Positions 16,985 through 26,159 of a DNA stretch of 64,000 nt are shown piece after piece. Made by a program: the position numbers and the translations under genes. Source of the stretch: Coralloluteibacterium stylophorae (GTDB lineage Bacteria > Pseudomonadota > Gammaproteobacteria > Xanthomonadales > Xanthomonadaceae); the NCBI RefSeq assembly GCF_018122625.2, contig NZ_JAGQFT020000007.1, forward strand, positions 124,001 to 188,000, given 5' to 3'. The notes under the pieces were generated by a model. That model had not been told where the DNA came from and made no database searches. It was given only the letters and a program-made list of their open reading frames with translations. Numbering within the stretch: position 1 is the first letter of the stretch; each line of letters starts with the position of its first letter.

Positions 16985-18478
16985 TTAGTTCGGCTGGTTG
17001 AAGAAGTACTCGAAGTAGCGGTCCTGGTTCGTGACGCGCTTGTCCGAGGTCAGGTTCGTCACCGTGCCGTCTTCGAGGTTCCGGTTCAGGGCCGAACCGA
17101 CGAAGTTCACGCACTCGGCGTTCGCGGTGACGTACCAGCGGCCGGCGCCGTCGCCGAACGCACCCGTGGCCTTCGAGGAGCCGTTCTCGAGGTCGTTCGA
17201 GTTCAGCGTCTGCGAAGCACCCGGAGCCAGAGTGAAGGCGACCGACGAATCACCGGCCATACCCGAATCGTCGCGGCCGACCAGGGTCACCGGGCAGTCG
17301 ACGCTCGAGTTGTTGGTGAAGCGGACGAACGACTCGGCGCGCGGGTTGGAAGCCGGGTTGACGTTCTGGAACTCGAGCACCGTGCCGTTGTAGCGCAGCG
17401 GCAGCAGCGTGCCGGTTTCGGAGGCCGGGTCGATGACGTCCTCGTCGGCGAAGTCGATCGACGCGATCGCCGACAGCGCCTGCGCCTGGATCTGGGTCTC
17501 GCCGTCGGCGATGAGGCAGACGTAACCGGTACCGCCGGTCGGGCTGAAGGCGCCGGAGCTGAAGGTGATGGTCTGACCATCGATCTCGCCTTCGGCCTCT
17601 TCGGTGGTGCAGTCATCGTCCGACGCCAGGATGGCGGAGAACGGGCTGAGGTCGGTACCCTCGACGCTCACCTCGAACGTGTCGCCCTCAGCGAACACGA
17701 ACTCGCCGTCGACCTCATTGGCGCCGCCGGAGCCCAGCGCCAGGACCGGCTCGCCGTCGACCTGGGTGATGCCGAAGGTCACCGCGCCGGCATTGAAGGT
17801 CAGGCTGTTGCACTCGCCGACGACGCCATTCTCGGAGAACGACGTGTTCGGGCCAGCCTCGCCGCAGGGCGAGACGTTGATGCGGCTGGCGACGTCACCC
17901 GCCGACGCGTCGAACGAGATGGTGGTGCCCTCGACCGTATCGACCAGAACGCTGGCGGTCGTGCGCAGGATCACCTGTGCGGTGTTGGAGTCGAACAGCT
18001 CGACCACCACCGAGGCGCTGCCGCCGTCCTCGAGACCGTCGAGATTTGCGAGAGGGATTCCGTCCCACACGAGGAGCGAGCCGATGCCGATGTCCTGCTC
18101 GGTCGCCTCGGGATCCGGGGTGACGGAGAACACAGCCACCGACTGCTGGGCGGCGTTCACCGGACCCTGAACGGTGTAACCGGTCAGAGCCGCGCCGGGG
18201 GCCGGAGCGTCCAGGCCTTCACCGAAGGTCACGCCATCCTGCAGGATCAGGCGGACGCCGAAACCGGTGGTACGGCCGATGATGTTGTCGGCAGCCTGGG
18301 TGCTGAGGGTGAAGCCGGCAGGCGAGGTGATGGTGCCGTCGGCCGCGCCGAAGAGGTTGCTGGCGTAGGTGTAGCTGACCTCGTCCGCGTAACCGGCGGA
18401 AGCCGCCATCGCGGCGGTCGGCATCGTCAGGGCCGCGGCCACGGCCAGAGCGACGGTGCGCTTGTTGAACTTCGACAT
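16985..18478 (-). CDS. Secreted acidic protein, possible S-layer or surface coat protein
   Basis: 497 residues with a clear Sec signal peptide (about residues 1-25, cleaved after AAMAA). The mature part is rich in Asp, Glu, Ser, Thr and Gly with few Lys, and contains six Cys in three sequential pairs, suggesting disulfide-closed beta domains outside the inner membrane. The last ~40 residues are rich in Asn and aromatic residues. No family is recognised. GGAG lies 10 bases before the ATG, with a candidate promoter upstream and a strong terminator downstream, so it is probably an abundant single-gene transcript. Its place between wzm and wzt suggests a surface protein held by, or decorated with, the exported glycan; this role is inference. 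Confidence 0.7.
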   Translation of the reverse strand: MSKFNKRTVALAVAAALTMPTAAMAASAGYADEVSYTYASNLFGAADGTITSPAGFTLSTQAADNIIGRTTGFGVRLILQDGVTFGEGLDAPAPGAALTGYTVQGPVNAAQQSVAVFSVTPDPEATEQDIGIGSLLVWDGIPLANLDGLEDGGSASVVVELFDSNTAQVILRTTASVLVDTVEGTTISFDASAGDVASRINVSPCGEAGPNTSFSENGVVGECNSLTFNAGAVTFGITQVDGEPVLALGSGGANEVDGEFVFAEGDTFEVSVEGTDLSPFSAILASDDDCTTEEAEGEIDGQTITFSSGAFSPTGGTGYVCLIADGETQIQAQALSAIASIDFADEDVIDPASETGTLLPLRYNGTVLEFQNVNPASNPRAESFVRFTNNSSVDCPVTLVGRDDSGMAGDSSVAFTLAPGASQTLNSNDLENGSSKATGAFGDGAGRWYVTANAECVNFVGSALNRNLEDGTVTNLTSDKRVTNQDRYFEYFFNQPN

Positions 18479-18622
18479 GTCGATTCAACTCCAGATTGAG
18501 GTGTTGTTACGTCCGTGCAGTAGCAGCCCGCCACCGCCACCCCGGTACCAGAGCGGACGAGGTGGAGAGCGGTCGACTGTCGAGGTGCCCCCCGTCATGC
18601 CCCGCCAGACGGGCTACCGCGC

Positions 18623-18651
18623 GCGCATTAATCAGCGCTAACTACCCCGTC
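18623..18651 (-). promoter_or_regulatory. Candidate sigma-70 promoter for the secreted protein gene
   Basis: TTGACG (18646-18651, minus strand) is followed after 17 bases by TAATGC (18623-18628). The -35 is near consensus but the -10 is poor. Transcription from here would give a leader of about 135 bases before the ATG at 18478. Confidence 0.35.
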
Positions 18652-18748
18652 AATCGAGGCGGGATGAAATTGCGTGGGGCATCCCCCACCTCCTGCTCGG
18701 CAGTCCTGCCCGCTAGACTGCGCAGCCCCCCCTGAGCCGAGGCCTCTC

Positions 18749-19543
18749 GTGTCGATCGCCGCTCCGCTCCACGCCCTGGCGCTGTGGCGCACCCTGGTCC
18801 GCCAGGACCTGGCGGTGCGCTACCGCGGCACCCTCCTGGGCCGGCTCTGGCCGCTGCTGCTGCCGGCGATCATGCTGGGCGTCTACGGCTTCGTCTTCGG
18901 CGCGGTGTTCAAGGCGCGCTGGCCGGGACTGGCGGAGGGCGACAAGCTCGGCTTCGCGCTCAACCTGTTCGCCGGCCTGCTGGTCCACGCGATGCTGGTG
19001 GAGACCGTGGGCCAGGCGCCGACCGCGCTGCTGCGCAACGCCAACTTCGTGCGCAAGCTGGTGTTTCCGCTGCCGGTGCTGGTCGGGGTGCCGCTGGGCG
19101 GGGCGCTGGTGACCGGCGGCATCGGGCTGGCGCTGGTGGTCGTGGCCAACGCGATCTGGGGCAGCGGCCTGCACCTGTCCGCGCTCGCCGCGCCGCTGGT
19201 CCTGCTGCCCTACCTGGGCGTGCTGTTCGGACTGTCGCTGGCCTTCGCCGCGCTGGGAGTCTACGTGCGCGATCTCGGCCAGATCGCCGCGGCGCTGATG
19301 ACGCTGGCCCTGTTCACCTCGACCGTGCTGTTCCCGCGCGAGATGGTGCCCGACGCGCTGGTGCACGTGGTGGTGCTGAACCCCATCAGCTTCCCGGTCG
19401 ACTCGCTGCGCCAGGCGGTGCTGCTGGGCGTGTGGCCGGACTGGTCGGACCTGATCGGCTATTCCGTGGTGGCCTGGCTGGCGGTGGCCGTCGGCTGGCG
19501 CTGCTTCGACCGGCTGCGGCCGGGCTTCGCGGACGTGCTGTGA
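18749..19543 (+). CDS. wzm: Polysaccharide ABC transporter permease, Wzm type
   Basis: 264 residues from GTG 18749, chosen because an ABC-2 permease should begin just before ALWRTLVRQDLAVRYRGTLLG, and a CGAGG lies a few bases upstream. The longer open frame from 18674 adds a Pro/Cys-rich stretch unlike the family. Six membrane segments fit the ABC-2 fold; the RYRGTLLGRLWPLLLP segment and the re-entrant ending (NPISFPVDSLRQAVL) are typical of O-antigen and teichoic acid exporters. It pairs with wzt at 15562-16824, though the two are divergent and separated by the secreted-protein gene, an unusual arrangement. Confidence 0.88.
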   Translation: MSIAAPLHALALWRTLVRQDLAVRYRGTLLGRLWPLLLPAIMLGVYGFVFGAVFKARWPGLAEGDKLGFALNLFAGLLVHAMLVETVGQAPTALLRNANFVRKLVFPLPVLVGVPLGGALVTGGIGLALVVVANAIWGSGLHLSALAAPLVLLPYLGVLFGLSLAFAALGVYVRDLGQIAAALMTLALFTSTVLFPREMVPDALVHVVVLNPISFPVDSLRQAVLLGVWPDWSDLIGYSVVAWLAVAVGWRCFDRLRPGFADVL

Positions 19544-19604
19544 CGCGGCCTCGCGCCGCCGCGACAGCAGGCACAATCGCGGTCCGCCCGCGCTGAAGCC
19601 ATCC

Positions 19605-19967
19605 ATGGCCACTCCCCTGCCCGCACCCGAACCGACCCCGCGCCTGGGCGACCTGCTGCTGGGCCGCGGTCTGGTCCGCGAGGCCGACCTCGAGCGCGCG
19701 CTCGAGCTGCAGCCGCGCGTGGGCGGTCGGATCGGCAGCCTGCTGATCCGCATCGGCGCGCTGTCGGAAAACCAGCTCCTCGACGCGCTGGCGGAACAGC
19801 TCGAACTGCCCCTGCTCGGCCGCGAGGTGAACCTCCCGGTGGATCCCGGCGAGTGGGGCCTGCCGGATGTGGAGGGGCTCGACCCGGACTGGATGCTCGA
19901 CCAGCAGGCCATCCCCTGGCGCGAGGACGAGGCGGTGTGGTGCGCCGCGCGCGACCCCCGACCATGA
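19605..19967 (+). pseudogene. gspE: Type II secretion ATPase GspE, N-terminal remnant
   Basis: 120 residues matching only the start of a GspE/XpsE ATPase. Residues ~14-75 are the N1E-type domain (RLGDLLLGRGLVREADLERA, GRIGSLLIRIGALSENQLLDAL), followed by the start of the next subdomain (WMLDQQAIPWREDEAVWCAARDP). The frame stops at 19967, long before the Walker boxes of a full GspE (over 500 residues). Immediately after, in another frame, comes sequence of the gspM end. I read this as a deletion that joined gspE to gspM. The short product could not work as an ATPase. Confidence 0.75.
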
Positions 19968-20316
19968 TCACGTCCGGGTCCTGGCGCAGGATCGAGCGCA
20001 GTCCCCCGGTCTCGCGCAGGCCGCGGTGCAGAGCTGGCTCCGGGACATCACGCAGGCCTACGGCTCCGACGTCCGCATCGCGACCGAGCCGCCCGTCGAT
20101 GTCGATGGCATGGAGGGCCTGGTCCGCATTTCGGCCACGCTGAGCGGCGGCATCGATGCGCGCAGGGCGCTGCAGATCATCGGCCGGATCGAAGGCAGCG
20201 CCAATTTCGTCGTGGTGCGTGCAGTACAGATCCGCAGCGACCTCAATCCCAACGCCACGATCACCCTCAGCGCCCTCTATCGCATCCGCGCATCCGACGG
20301 AGCAGCGCCGCCGTGA
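19960..20316 (+). pseudogene. gspM: Type II secretion protein GspM, C-terminal remnant
   Basis: About 118 codons without a credible start in frame. The segment AAVQSWLRDITQAYGSD, then LVRISATLSGGIDARRAL and NATITLSALYRIR, resembles the C-terminal ferredoxin-like domain of the GspM group found in Xanthomonas-type systems. The N-terminal cytoplasmic tail, membrane anchor and coiled coil are missing. The frame differs by one from the gspE remnant it abuts. Its TGA overlaps the ATG of the next gene, as expected of the ancestral M-N junction. Assignment rests on position (before N and D) as much as on sequence. Confidence 0.6.
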
Positions 20317-20795
20317 GCACACGCAGCATTGTCATCCTCGTCGCCATCTGCGTCCTGTCGTTCGTCGCGGGCATCTGGACCACGGGGGGACGTGCAGTAC
20401 CGGCCCGCGGCGTGGATGAGGCGCCGTGGACGCTGCCTGGCGACGAGGTGCTCGCCGCGATCGACGCCGAGGCCTTCCTCGCAACCAGCCGCGCGATCCG
20501 CTGGACCGGTTCGCGCAGGAGCGACGATGCGGACGTCGGGCCCACGGAGACGAAATGGCGGCTGCTTGCGATCGTTCGCGATCCGGCTCCCGTGGCCGTC
20601 GTCGACATGGCGGGTCGGCTTGCGCGGATGCGCGAGGGCGATGTCCTGCCTTCCGGCGAGCAGCTCACCTCGATCGAAGATGGAGCCGTGGTGGTCACCA
20701 CCGACGGCTGCGAGACCCGATGGCGCCTGTACCAGGCGGCACCCGAACGCGATGGCGCATGCCACACCAACGCAGCAGACGACAGCGAACGATGA
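20313..20795 (+). CDS. gspN: Type II secretion protein of the XpsN/GspC kind
   Basis: 160 residues. A single membrane anchor (about residues 5-24) is followed by a periplasmic part; the segment KWRLLAIVRDPAPVAVVDMAG with a REGD turn around residues 90-125 resembles the HR domain of GspC, which binds the secretin. In Xanthomonas the protein between M and D is XpsN, a GspC-like linker. Start and stop both overlap neighbours by 4 bases. The gene is intact, but with gspE to gspM broken it would not serve a complete local machine. Confidence 0.65.
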   Translation: MSTRSIVILVAICVLSFVAGIWTTGGRAVPARGVDEAPWTLPGDEVLAAIDAEAFLATSRAIRWTGSRRSDDADVGPTETKWRLLAIVRDPAPVAVVDMAGRLARMREGDVLPSGEQLTSIEDGAVVVTTDGCETRWRLYQAAPERDGACHTNAADDSER

Positions 20796-22978
20796 CCCCT
20801 TCCATGAGCACCGCCCGCCTCCGGACCTTCGCTCTCTCGTGCATCCTGGTACTGCTCGCCGGATGCGCATCGACGAACGAGCCGGTGAAGCTGGATCCGC
20901 CCCTCCCGGTCTCGCCGAGGCGGATCATCGATCCGTCCGAGCTCCAGCTGAGCGGTGGAGTCACGCCACGACAGGGGCTGCAGGAGACGTCCACGCCAAC
21001 CAGCCCGACCTCGCCGACGTCGGCGAGCGGCATGGATGCGCGCGATGAGACGCCGCCGCTGACGGGTCCGCTGATCACCCTCAATATCGACGGCATGCCA
21101 GTGCCTGCCTTCGTCAACGAGGTGTTCGGCAACCTCCTGCAGCTGAACTTCAGGATGGCGCAGAACGTCTCCTCGCTTGACGAGCTGGTGACCCTGCGCA
21201 CGACGCAGCCGCAGCCGCCGCGCGAGATCTATCGGATCGCCCGTCAGGTGCTGGCGGAGTACGGCGTGGAAGTCGTCCTGGCGGGCGACCTCGTCGAGCT
21301 GAGGGTCGCGGAAAAGGGTACGAGCCTGGAGCCGCCATTGATCGTCAGCGGCCGTGCGCTGCCCGACGTGCCGGTGAGCCACCGTCCCGTATATCAACTC
21401 GTCGATCTCGAGGTCATCCGGGCCGGCGAGGCGGCCCGCTGGATCAATTCGATATTCCAGAAGCAGGTCACGGTCGAAGAGAACACGCTGCGCAACGCGG
21501 TGCTCATCAGCGGCCGCCCCAGCGATGTACGCCAGGCCATCGATGCGTTGCGGGTGATCGACAGGCCCGCCATGCGCGGGCGAATCAGCACGCGCCTGGA
21601 GCCTGCGTTCATCAGCGCCACCGAACTTGCAACCCGGCTGGTCCAGGTCCTCAACGTCCAGGGCTACGGTGCCAGCGACAACCTCGCGGCTGCCTCCAGC
21701 GTCATCGTCATCCCGGTTCCCTCGGTCAACGCGGTGCTGGTGTTCGCGGCCTCGCGCGACTCGCTCAACTTCACCGTGCAATGGGCGCGCGACCTGGACC
21801 GCCCGAGCCAGACCGACGGCAGCAACGCCATCTTCTATTATCCGGTGCAGAACACGCAGGCATCGGATCTTGCGCGCGTCCTCGGGGGACAGGTTTCAGG
21901 CGGCTCCCGCCGTGCATCGCAGCCGGCGGACGTCGCCTCGGGTACCCCGACCAATGCAGAACGCGCAGTCGGCACCACCTCGCCCTCGGTGAGCACCGGC
22001 ACCATCGTCGTCGACGAACCGCGCAACGCGCTCATCTTCCAGGGAGAAGCGCGGGAGTGGGAACGCCTGCTGCCGCTGATCCGGCAGATGGACACGGCGC
22101 CGCGCCAGGTCCTGATCGAGGTGACCATTGCGGAAGTCACGCTCGACGACAACGACGACTTCGGCGTCGCCTGGTTCGCCAAGGCCGGGTTCGGCCGGTT
22201 CGACGGACGGCTGACCTCCGGATCGCTGACTCCATCGGACGACGCGCCCAGCGGCGGGTTGAGCTACCTGATCGACGTCGCCGGCCAGAACCGGGCGGCG
22301 CTGCGCGCGTTCGCACAGGATTCCCGCGTCAGCATCCTCTCCACTCCGAGGATCCTGGTGAAAAGCGGGGACGAGGCCAATATCGATGTCGGCACCGAGG
22401 TTCCGACGATCACCGCACAGACGACCTCCGACCAGACCACCGGCGGGACCTCGAACCTGCTGCAGTCCATCCAATACCGCAAGACCGGCATCATCCTCAA
22501 CGTCAAGCCCACCGTCTATTCGAACGATCGCGTGGATCTCGAGCTCAGCCAGGAGGTGAGCGAGGCGTTGCCCCTGGGTGCGGACGAGAGCGGCGTCAAC
22601 TCCCCTTCGATCTTCAACCGTACGGTGAACACTTCGCTGACGCTGCGCGACGGCGGATCGGTGGTGCTGGGCGGATTGATGTCGAGCCGGCAGACCAACT
22701 CGGACACCGGGGTTCCACTGCTGAAGGACGTGCCCGTGCTCGGCAACCTGTTCAAGTCGCAGTCGCGCCGCAACAACAAGACCGAGCTCGTGGTGATGAT
22801 CGTGCCCTACATCATCGAGTCGGCCGATCGCGCCCGCGAAGTCTCGCAGCTGATCGGCGAGCAGCTGGAGCTGCTCGAGATGCCGGCGTCGCTGGAGGTG
22901 CCCGAGCGCGTCGATGCGCCCGCGCCCGTCGTGGTGCCGCAGGGCGAGATCCCGCCAGCTCCGGCCGTCGCCGACTGA
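20792..22978 (+). CDS. gspD: Type II secretion secretin GspD
   Basis: 728 residues from ATG 20792, overlapping the upstream stop (ATGA); ATG 20804 is an alternative. A lipoprotein signal ends in LLAGC (Cys25), as in XpsD, which is a self-anchored lipoprotein. A Thr/Ser/Pro linker (TSPTSPTS) near residue 70 precedes N0-N3 domains, and the secretin domain ends with VPLLKDVPVLGNLFK and NKTELVVMIVPYI, the family signature. It forms the outer-membrane channel. The frame is intact although the rest of the operon is lost, so it may be residual or may serve another system. It ends convergent with the next gene. Confidence 0.88.
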   Translation: MTPSMSTARLRTFALSCILVLLAGCASTNEPVKLDPPLPVSPRRIIDPSELQLSGGVTPRQGLQETSTPTSPTSPTSASGMDARDETPPLTGPLITLNIDGMPVPAFVNEVFGNLLQLNFRMAQNVSSLDELVTLRTTQPQPPREIYRIARQVLAEYGVEVVLAGDLVELRVAEKGTSLEPPLIVSGRALPDVPVSHRPVYQLVDLEVIRAGEAARWINSIFQKQVTVEENTLRNAVLISGRPSDVRQAIDALRVIDRPAMRGRISTRLEPAFISATELATRLVQVLNVQGYGASDNLAAASSVIVIPVPSVNAVLVFAASRDSLNFTVQWARDLDRPSQTDGSNAIFYYPVQNTQASDLARVLGGQVSGGSRRASQPADVASGTPTNAERAVGTTSPSVSTGTIVVDEPRNALIFQGEAREWERLLPLIRQMDTAPRQVLIEVTIAEVTLDDNDDFGVAWFAKAGFGRFDGRLTSGSLTPSDDAPSGGLSYLIDVAGQNRAALRAFAQDSRVSILSTPRILVKSGDEANIDVGTEVPTITAQTTSDQTTGGTSNLLQSIQYRKTGIILNVKPTVYSNDRVDLELSQEVSEALPLGADESGVNSPSIFNRTVNTSLTLRDGGSVVLGGLMSSRQTNSDTGVPLLKDVPVLGNLFKSQSRRNNKTELVVMIVPYIIESADRAREVSQLIGEQLELLEMPASLEVPERVDAPAPVVVPQGEIPPAPAVAD

Positions 22979-23005
22979 ATCCCGCAGGACGCGCTGGCCG
23001 AAGTC

Positions 23006-24169
23006 TCAGCCTGCCAGCGCGGCCTGCAGTTCTGCCCACAGATCGGCGACATCCTCGACGCCCACGCTCAGCCGCACCAGCGCGTCGCTGATGCCGAGCT
23101 GGGCGCGGCGCTCGGCCGGCACGGAGGCGTGGGTCATGACGGCGGGGTGGTTGACGAGGCTCTCGACGCCGCCGAGCGACTCGGCCAGGGCGAACAGGTG
23201 GCAGCCGGCCAGCATCTTCTTGGCGCCCTCGTAGCCGCCCTTGACCACGATGCTGACGATGCCGCCGAAGCCGCCCGTCATCTGTCGCTTCGCAAGCGCG
23301 TGCTGCGGGTGCGAGGCGAGGCCGGGGTAGATCACGCGCTCGATTGCGGGATGCGATTCGAGCCACTGCGCCAGCTCGAGCGCATTGGCGCAGTGCGCCT
23401 TCATGCGCAGGTGCAGGGTCTTCAGCCCGCGCAGGGCGAGGAAGCTGTCGAAGGGACCCTGCACGCCGCCGACGGAGTTCTGCAGGAAGGCCATCTGTTC
23501 GGCGAGCTCGCTGCTGTCGCCGACCACCGCCATGCCGCCGACGATGTCGGAATGGCCGTTGAGGTACTTGGTCGCCGAATGCACCACCAGGTGGGCACCC
23601 AGCTCCAGCGGGCGCTGCAGCATCGGCGTGGCGAAGGTGTTGTCGACTACCACGATCAGCCCGCGGCGGCGCGCGCGCTCGGCGATGGCGGCGATGTCTA
23701 CCAGCTTGAGCATCGGGTTGGTCGGCGTCTCGATCCACACCATCCGCGTCTCCGCACGGATCGCGGCCTCGAACGCATCGGCATCGGCCAGGTCGACGTA
23801 GCTGAAGTCGAGATGCGCGGTGCGGCGACGCACGCGCTCGAACAGCCGGTAGCTGCCGCCGTAGAGATCGTCCATCGCGATGACGTGGCTGCCGGCGTCG
23901 AGCAGCTCGAGGATGGTCGAGCTGGCGGCCAGCCCGGAGGCGAACGCGAAGCCGCGGGTCCCGCCTTCCAGGTCGGCCACGCACCGCTCGTAGGCGAAGC
24001 GCGTCGGGTTGTGCGAGCGCGAGTACTCGAAGCCCTGGTGCTCGCCGGGCGACGCCTGCACGTAGGTCGAGGTGGCGTAGATCGGCGTCATCACTGCGCC
24101 GGTGCTGGGGTCGGGGCGCTGGCCCGCATGGATGGCGCGGGTCCCGAGACGGTGTTCGGCTTCACTCAT
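23006..24169 (-). CDS. Cystathionine gamma-synthase/gamma-lyase (PLP-dependent)
   Basis: 387 residues from ATG 24169. Cys/Met metabolism PLP enzyme: [12 protein letters not shown] near residue 50, the aromatic-stacking region [11 protein letters not shown] near 105, and the PLP lysine in [13 protein letters not shown] around 200. The family covers cystathionine gamma-synthase (MetB), gamma-lyase and O-acetylhomoserine sulfhydrylase. The adjacent cystathionine beta-synthase gene supports a transsulfuration role (homocysteine to cysteine, or the reverse). The two genes run in the same direction with a 236-base gap, so each may have its own promoter; an AT-rich TAAATT at 24269-24274 could be its -10. 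Confidence 0.9.
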   Translation of the reverse strand: MSEAEHRLGTRAIHAGQRPDPSTGAVMTPIYATSTYVQASPGEHQGFEYSRSHNPTRFAYERCVADLEGGTRGFAFASGLAASSTILELLDAGSHVIAMDDLYGGSYRLFERVRRRTAHLDFSYVDLADADAFEAAIRAETRMVWIETPTNPMLKLVDIAAIAERARRRGLIVVVDNTFATPMLQRPLELGAHLVVHSATKYLNGHSDIVGGMAVVGDSSELAEQMAFLQNSVGGVQGPFDSFLALRGLKTLHLRMKAHCANALELAQWLESHPAIERVIYPGLASHPQHALAKRQMTGGFGGIVSIVVKGGYEGAKKMLAGCHLFALAESLGGVESLVNHPAVMTHASVPAERRAQLGISDALVRLSVGVEDVADLWAELQAALAG

Positions 24170-24405
24170 GGTGGATTCGCAAGGCTCTGGAGGTGGCCCG
24201 CGCGGCGCCGGCGGCACACATTCGGTGGATGCTGCGCCCGATCGTCGCTGCTGCGGAGCGAACGGCATAATTTAGCACTTCGCCCCCGCGCACGCCCCGT
24301 GCGGGCGGCCCGAGTTCATGCACGATGAAGCTGCCGCGGCGTCAGCCGCGGGCCCGGCTCACCGCGCGTCAGCCACGACCAAGCGGGCGGGCGGAGGAGG
24401 ATCCC

Positions 24406-25776
24406 CTACCCCGCCCTGCGCCGCAGGTAGTTCAGCAGGTCGATGCGGGTGATCAGGCCGAGGAAGCGGTCGCCGTCGGTGACGATGGCGACCTGGCCGC
24501 GGTCGAACACCGGCAGCAGGGCCTCGACCGGCGCCTTGACGTCGAGCATGTCGAGCTTGGACACCATGGCGGTCGAGACCGGCTCGCGGAAGCGGGCCTC
24601 GTCGCCGTAGACGTGCAGCAGGATGTCGGACTCGTCGACGATGCCGACGATGCGCTCGCCGTCCATCACCGGCAGCTGGCTGACGTCGTAGAGCTTCATG
24701 CGCTGGTAGGCGACGGTCAGCGCGTCGGTCGCCGCCACGACCACGGTGTCCTTCTGGCTGTAGGGCCTGAGGATGAGGTCGCGCAGGTCGCCGTAGGTCT
24801 CGCGCTCGATGAAGCCGTTGTCCAGCATCCAGTAGTCGTTGTACATCTTCGACAGGTACTTGTTGCCGGTGTCGCAGACGAAGGCCAGCACCTTCTTGGG
24901 CGTGGTCTGCGCGCGGCAGTAGCGCAGCGCCGCGGCGACGATGGTCCCCGACGACGAGCCGCCCAGCACGCCTTCGCGCTTCAGCAGCTCGCGCGCGGTG
25001 AAGAAGCTTTCCTGGTCGCTGATGGCATAGGCCTTTCCGACCCGGCTGAAGTCCGAGATCGAGGGCAGGAAGTCCTCGCCGATGCCCTCCACCATCCAGC
25101 TCGCCGACTTGTCCGACAGCGTGCCCTCGTTGATGTATTCGGTGAGGATCGAACCGACCGGGTCGGCAAGCACCAGCTCGACGTGCGGCGCGGCCTTGGC
25201 GAAGTGGCGCGACAGCCCGGTCATCGTGCCCGAGGAACCGCAGCCGAAGACCACCGCATCGAGGCCGTCGGTCATCTGGCGCAGGATCTCCGGCCCGGTG
25301 ACCTCCTCGTGCGCGCGCGGGTTGTCCGGATTGCCGAACTGGTTGATGAAGTAGGCGTCGGGGATCTCGCCGGCGATGCGCGCGGCCAGGTCCTGGTAGT
25401 ACTCGGGGTGGCCCTTGCCGACGTCGGAACGGGTCAGCACCACCTCGGCGCCCATCGCCTTGAGGTTGAAGATCTTCTCCCGGCTCATCTTGTCCGGGAC
25501 GACCAGCACCAGGCGATAGCCCTTCTGCTGCGCGACCAGTGCAAGCCCGAGGCCGGTATTGCCGGCGGTACCCTCGACCAGGGTGGAGCCGGGCCGGATC
25601 TTCCCCGCGGCCTCGGCCGCCTCGATCATCGACAGGCCGATGCGGTCCTTGATCGAGCCACCGGGGTTGGCGCTCTCGAGCTTCAGATAGAGCTCGCACA
25701 TGCCGGTGTCGAGCCGCTGGGCCTTGACGATCGGCGTGTCGCCGATCAGTTCGAGAACGCTCTGGTGGACCGCCAT
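24406..25776 (-). CDS. cbs: Cystathionine beta-synthase with CBS domain pair
   Basis: 456 residues from ATG 25776 (MAVHQSVLELIGDTPIV). The fold-type II PLP domain has the lysine in ANPGGSIKDRIG near residue 40, EGTAGNTG near 70 and the phosphate loop GCGSSGTMTG near 180. The C-terminal ~130 residues are two CBS motifs (QKDTVVVAATDALTVAY onward and PVSTAMVSKLDMLDVK onward), which regulate this enzyme in other organisms; haem-binding residues of the animal enzyme are not seen. It condenses homocysteine with serine to cystathionine. Its downstream neighbour supplies the gamma step. Confidence 0.92.
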   Translation of the reverse strand: MAVHQSVLELIGDTPIVKAQRLDTGMCELYLKLESANPGGSIKDRIGLSMIEAAEAAGKIRPGSTLVEGTAGNTGLGLALVAQQKGYRLVLVVPDKMSREKIFNLKAMGAEVVLTRSDVGKGHPEYYQDLAARIAGEIPDAYFINQFGNPDNPRAHEEVTGPEILRQMTDGLDAVVFGCGSSGTMTGLSRHFAKAAPHVELVLADPVGSILTEYINEGTLSDKSASWMVEGIGEDFLPSISDFSRVGKAYAISDQESFFTARELLKREGVLGGSSSGTIVAAALRYCRAQTTPKKVLAFVCDTGNKYLSKMYNDYWMLDNGFIERETYGDLRDLILRPYSQKDTVVVAATDALTVAYQRMKLYDVSQLPVMDGERIVGIVDESDILLHVYGDEARFREPVSTAMVSKLDMLDVKAPVEALLPVFDRGQVAIVTDGDRFLGLITRIDLLNYLRRRAG

Positions 25777-25885
25777 GAACCGCCTGCCTGCTGAAGGAAG
25801 CACCGGCGCGCGGAGCTGGGATGTCTCGGCGCCGGAGGACTGCGCAGTTTAGCAAAGGCCCGCGAGGGACCTGCGAAAACGCGAA

Positions 25886-25914
25886 CGGCGGCGGCCGGGG
25901 GGAGGCCGCCGCCG
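25886..25914 (-). terminator. Candidate terminator after the YdcH-family gene
   Basis: A perfect 11-base stem (CGGCGGCGGCC / GGCCGCCGCCG) with a 7-base loop lies 26 bases after the stop at 25941. On the minus strand it is followed by TTCGCGTTTT, a weak T tract. Confidence 0.65.
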
Positions 25915-25940
25915 CGTATCGACGTGGGGAAGGGATGGAA

Positions 25941-26159
25941 TCAGTGCGTGCGTGCTTCGTAGCGCTGGCTGAGCCGGTCCTTGGCCTGCAGCTTCTCCTT
26001 CTTCAGGCGCGCCAGCGTCATGTCGTCCACAGGGCGTACCCCGAGCTCGGCATCGATGACCCGCTGGTCGAGGTCGCGATGCTTCAGGTAGAGCGAGCGC
26101 AGCTCGCTGTCGTCGTTGAGGATGGCGTCCAACTCGGCCGGAGACTGCCCTTCGAACAT
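25941..26159 (-). CDS. YdcH/DUF465-family small protein
   Basis: 72 residues, a single helical hairpin with ELRSLYLKHRDLDQRVIDAE followed by LARLKKEKLQAKDRLSQ, the DUF465 signature (KKEKLxxKD). Family members are small cytoplasmic proteins of unknown role. The start is fixed by a perfect AAGGAGGT at 26165-26172, five bases before the ATG, which suggests high expression. A terminator lies downstream and a GC-rich hairpin (about 26189-26228) in the leader, so it is probably a one-gene unit. Confidence 0.9.
   Translation of the reverse strand: MFEGQSPAELDAILNDDSELRSLYLKHRDLDQRVIDAELGVRPVDDMTLARLKKEKLQAKDRLSQRYEARTH

Noticed and set aside
24334-24351. CCGCGGC/GCCGCGG hairpin after the cystathionine beta-synthase gene
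   Set aside because: Seven base pairs without a T tract; too common in such GC-rich DNA to call.
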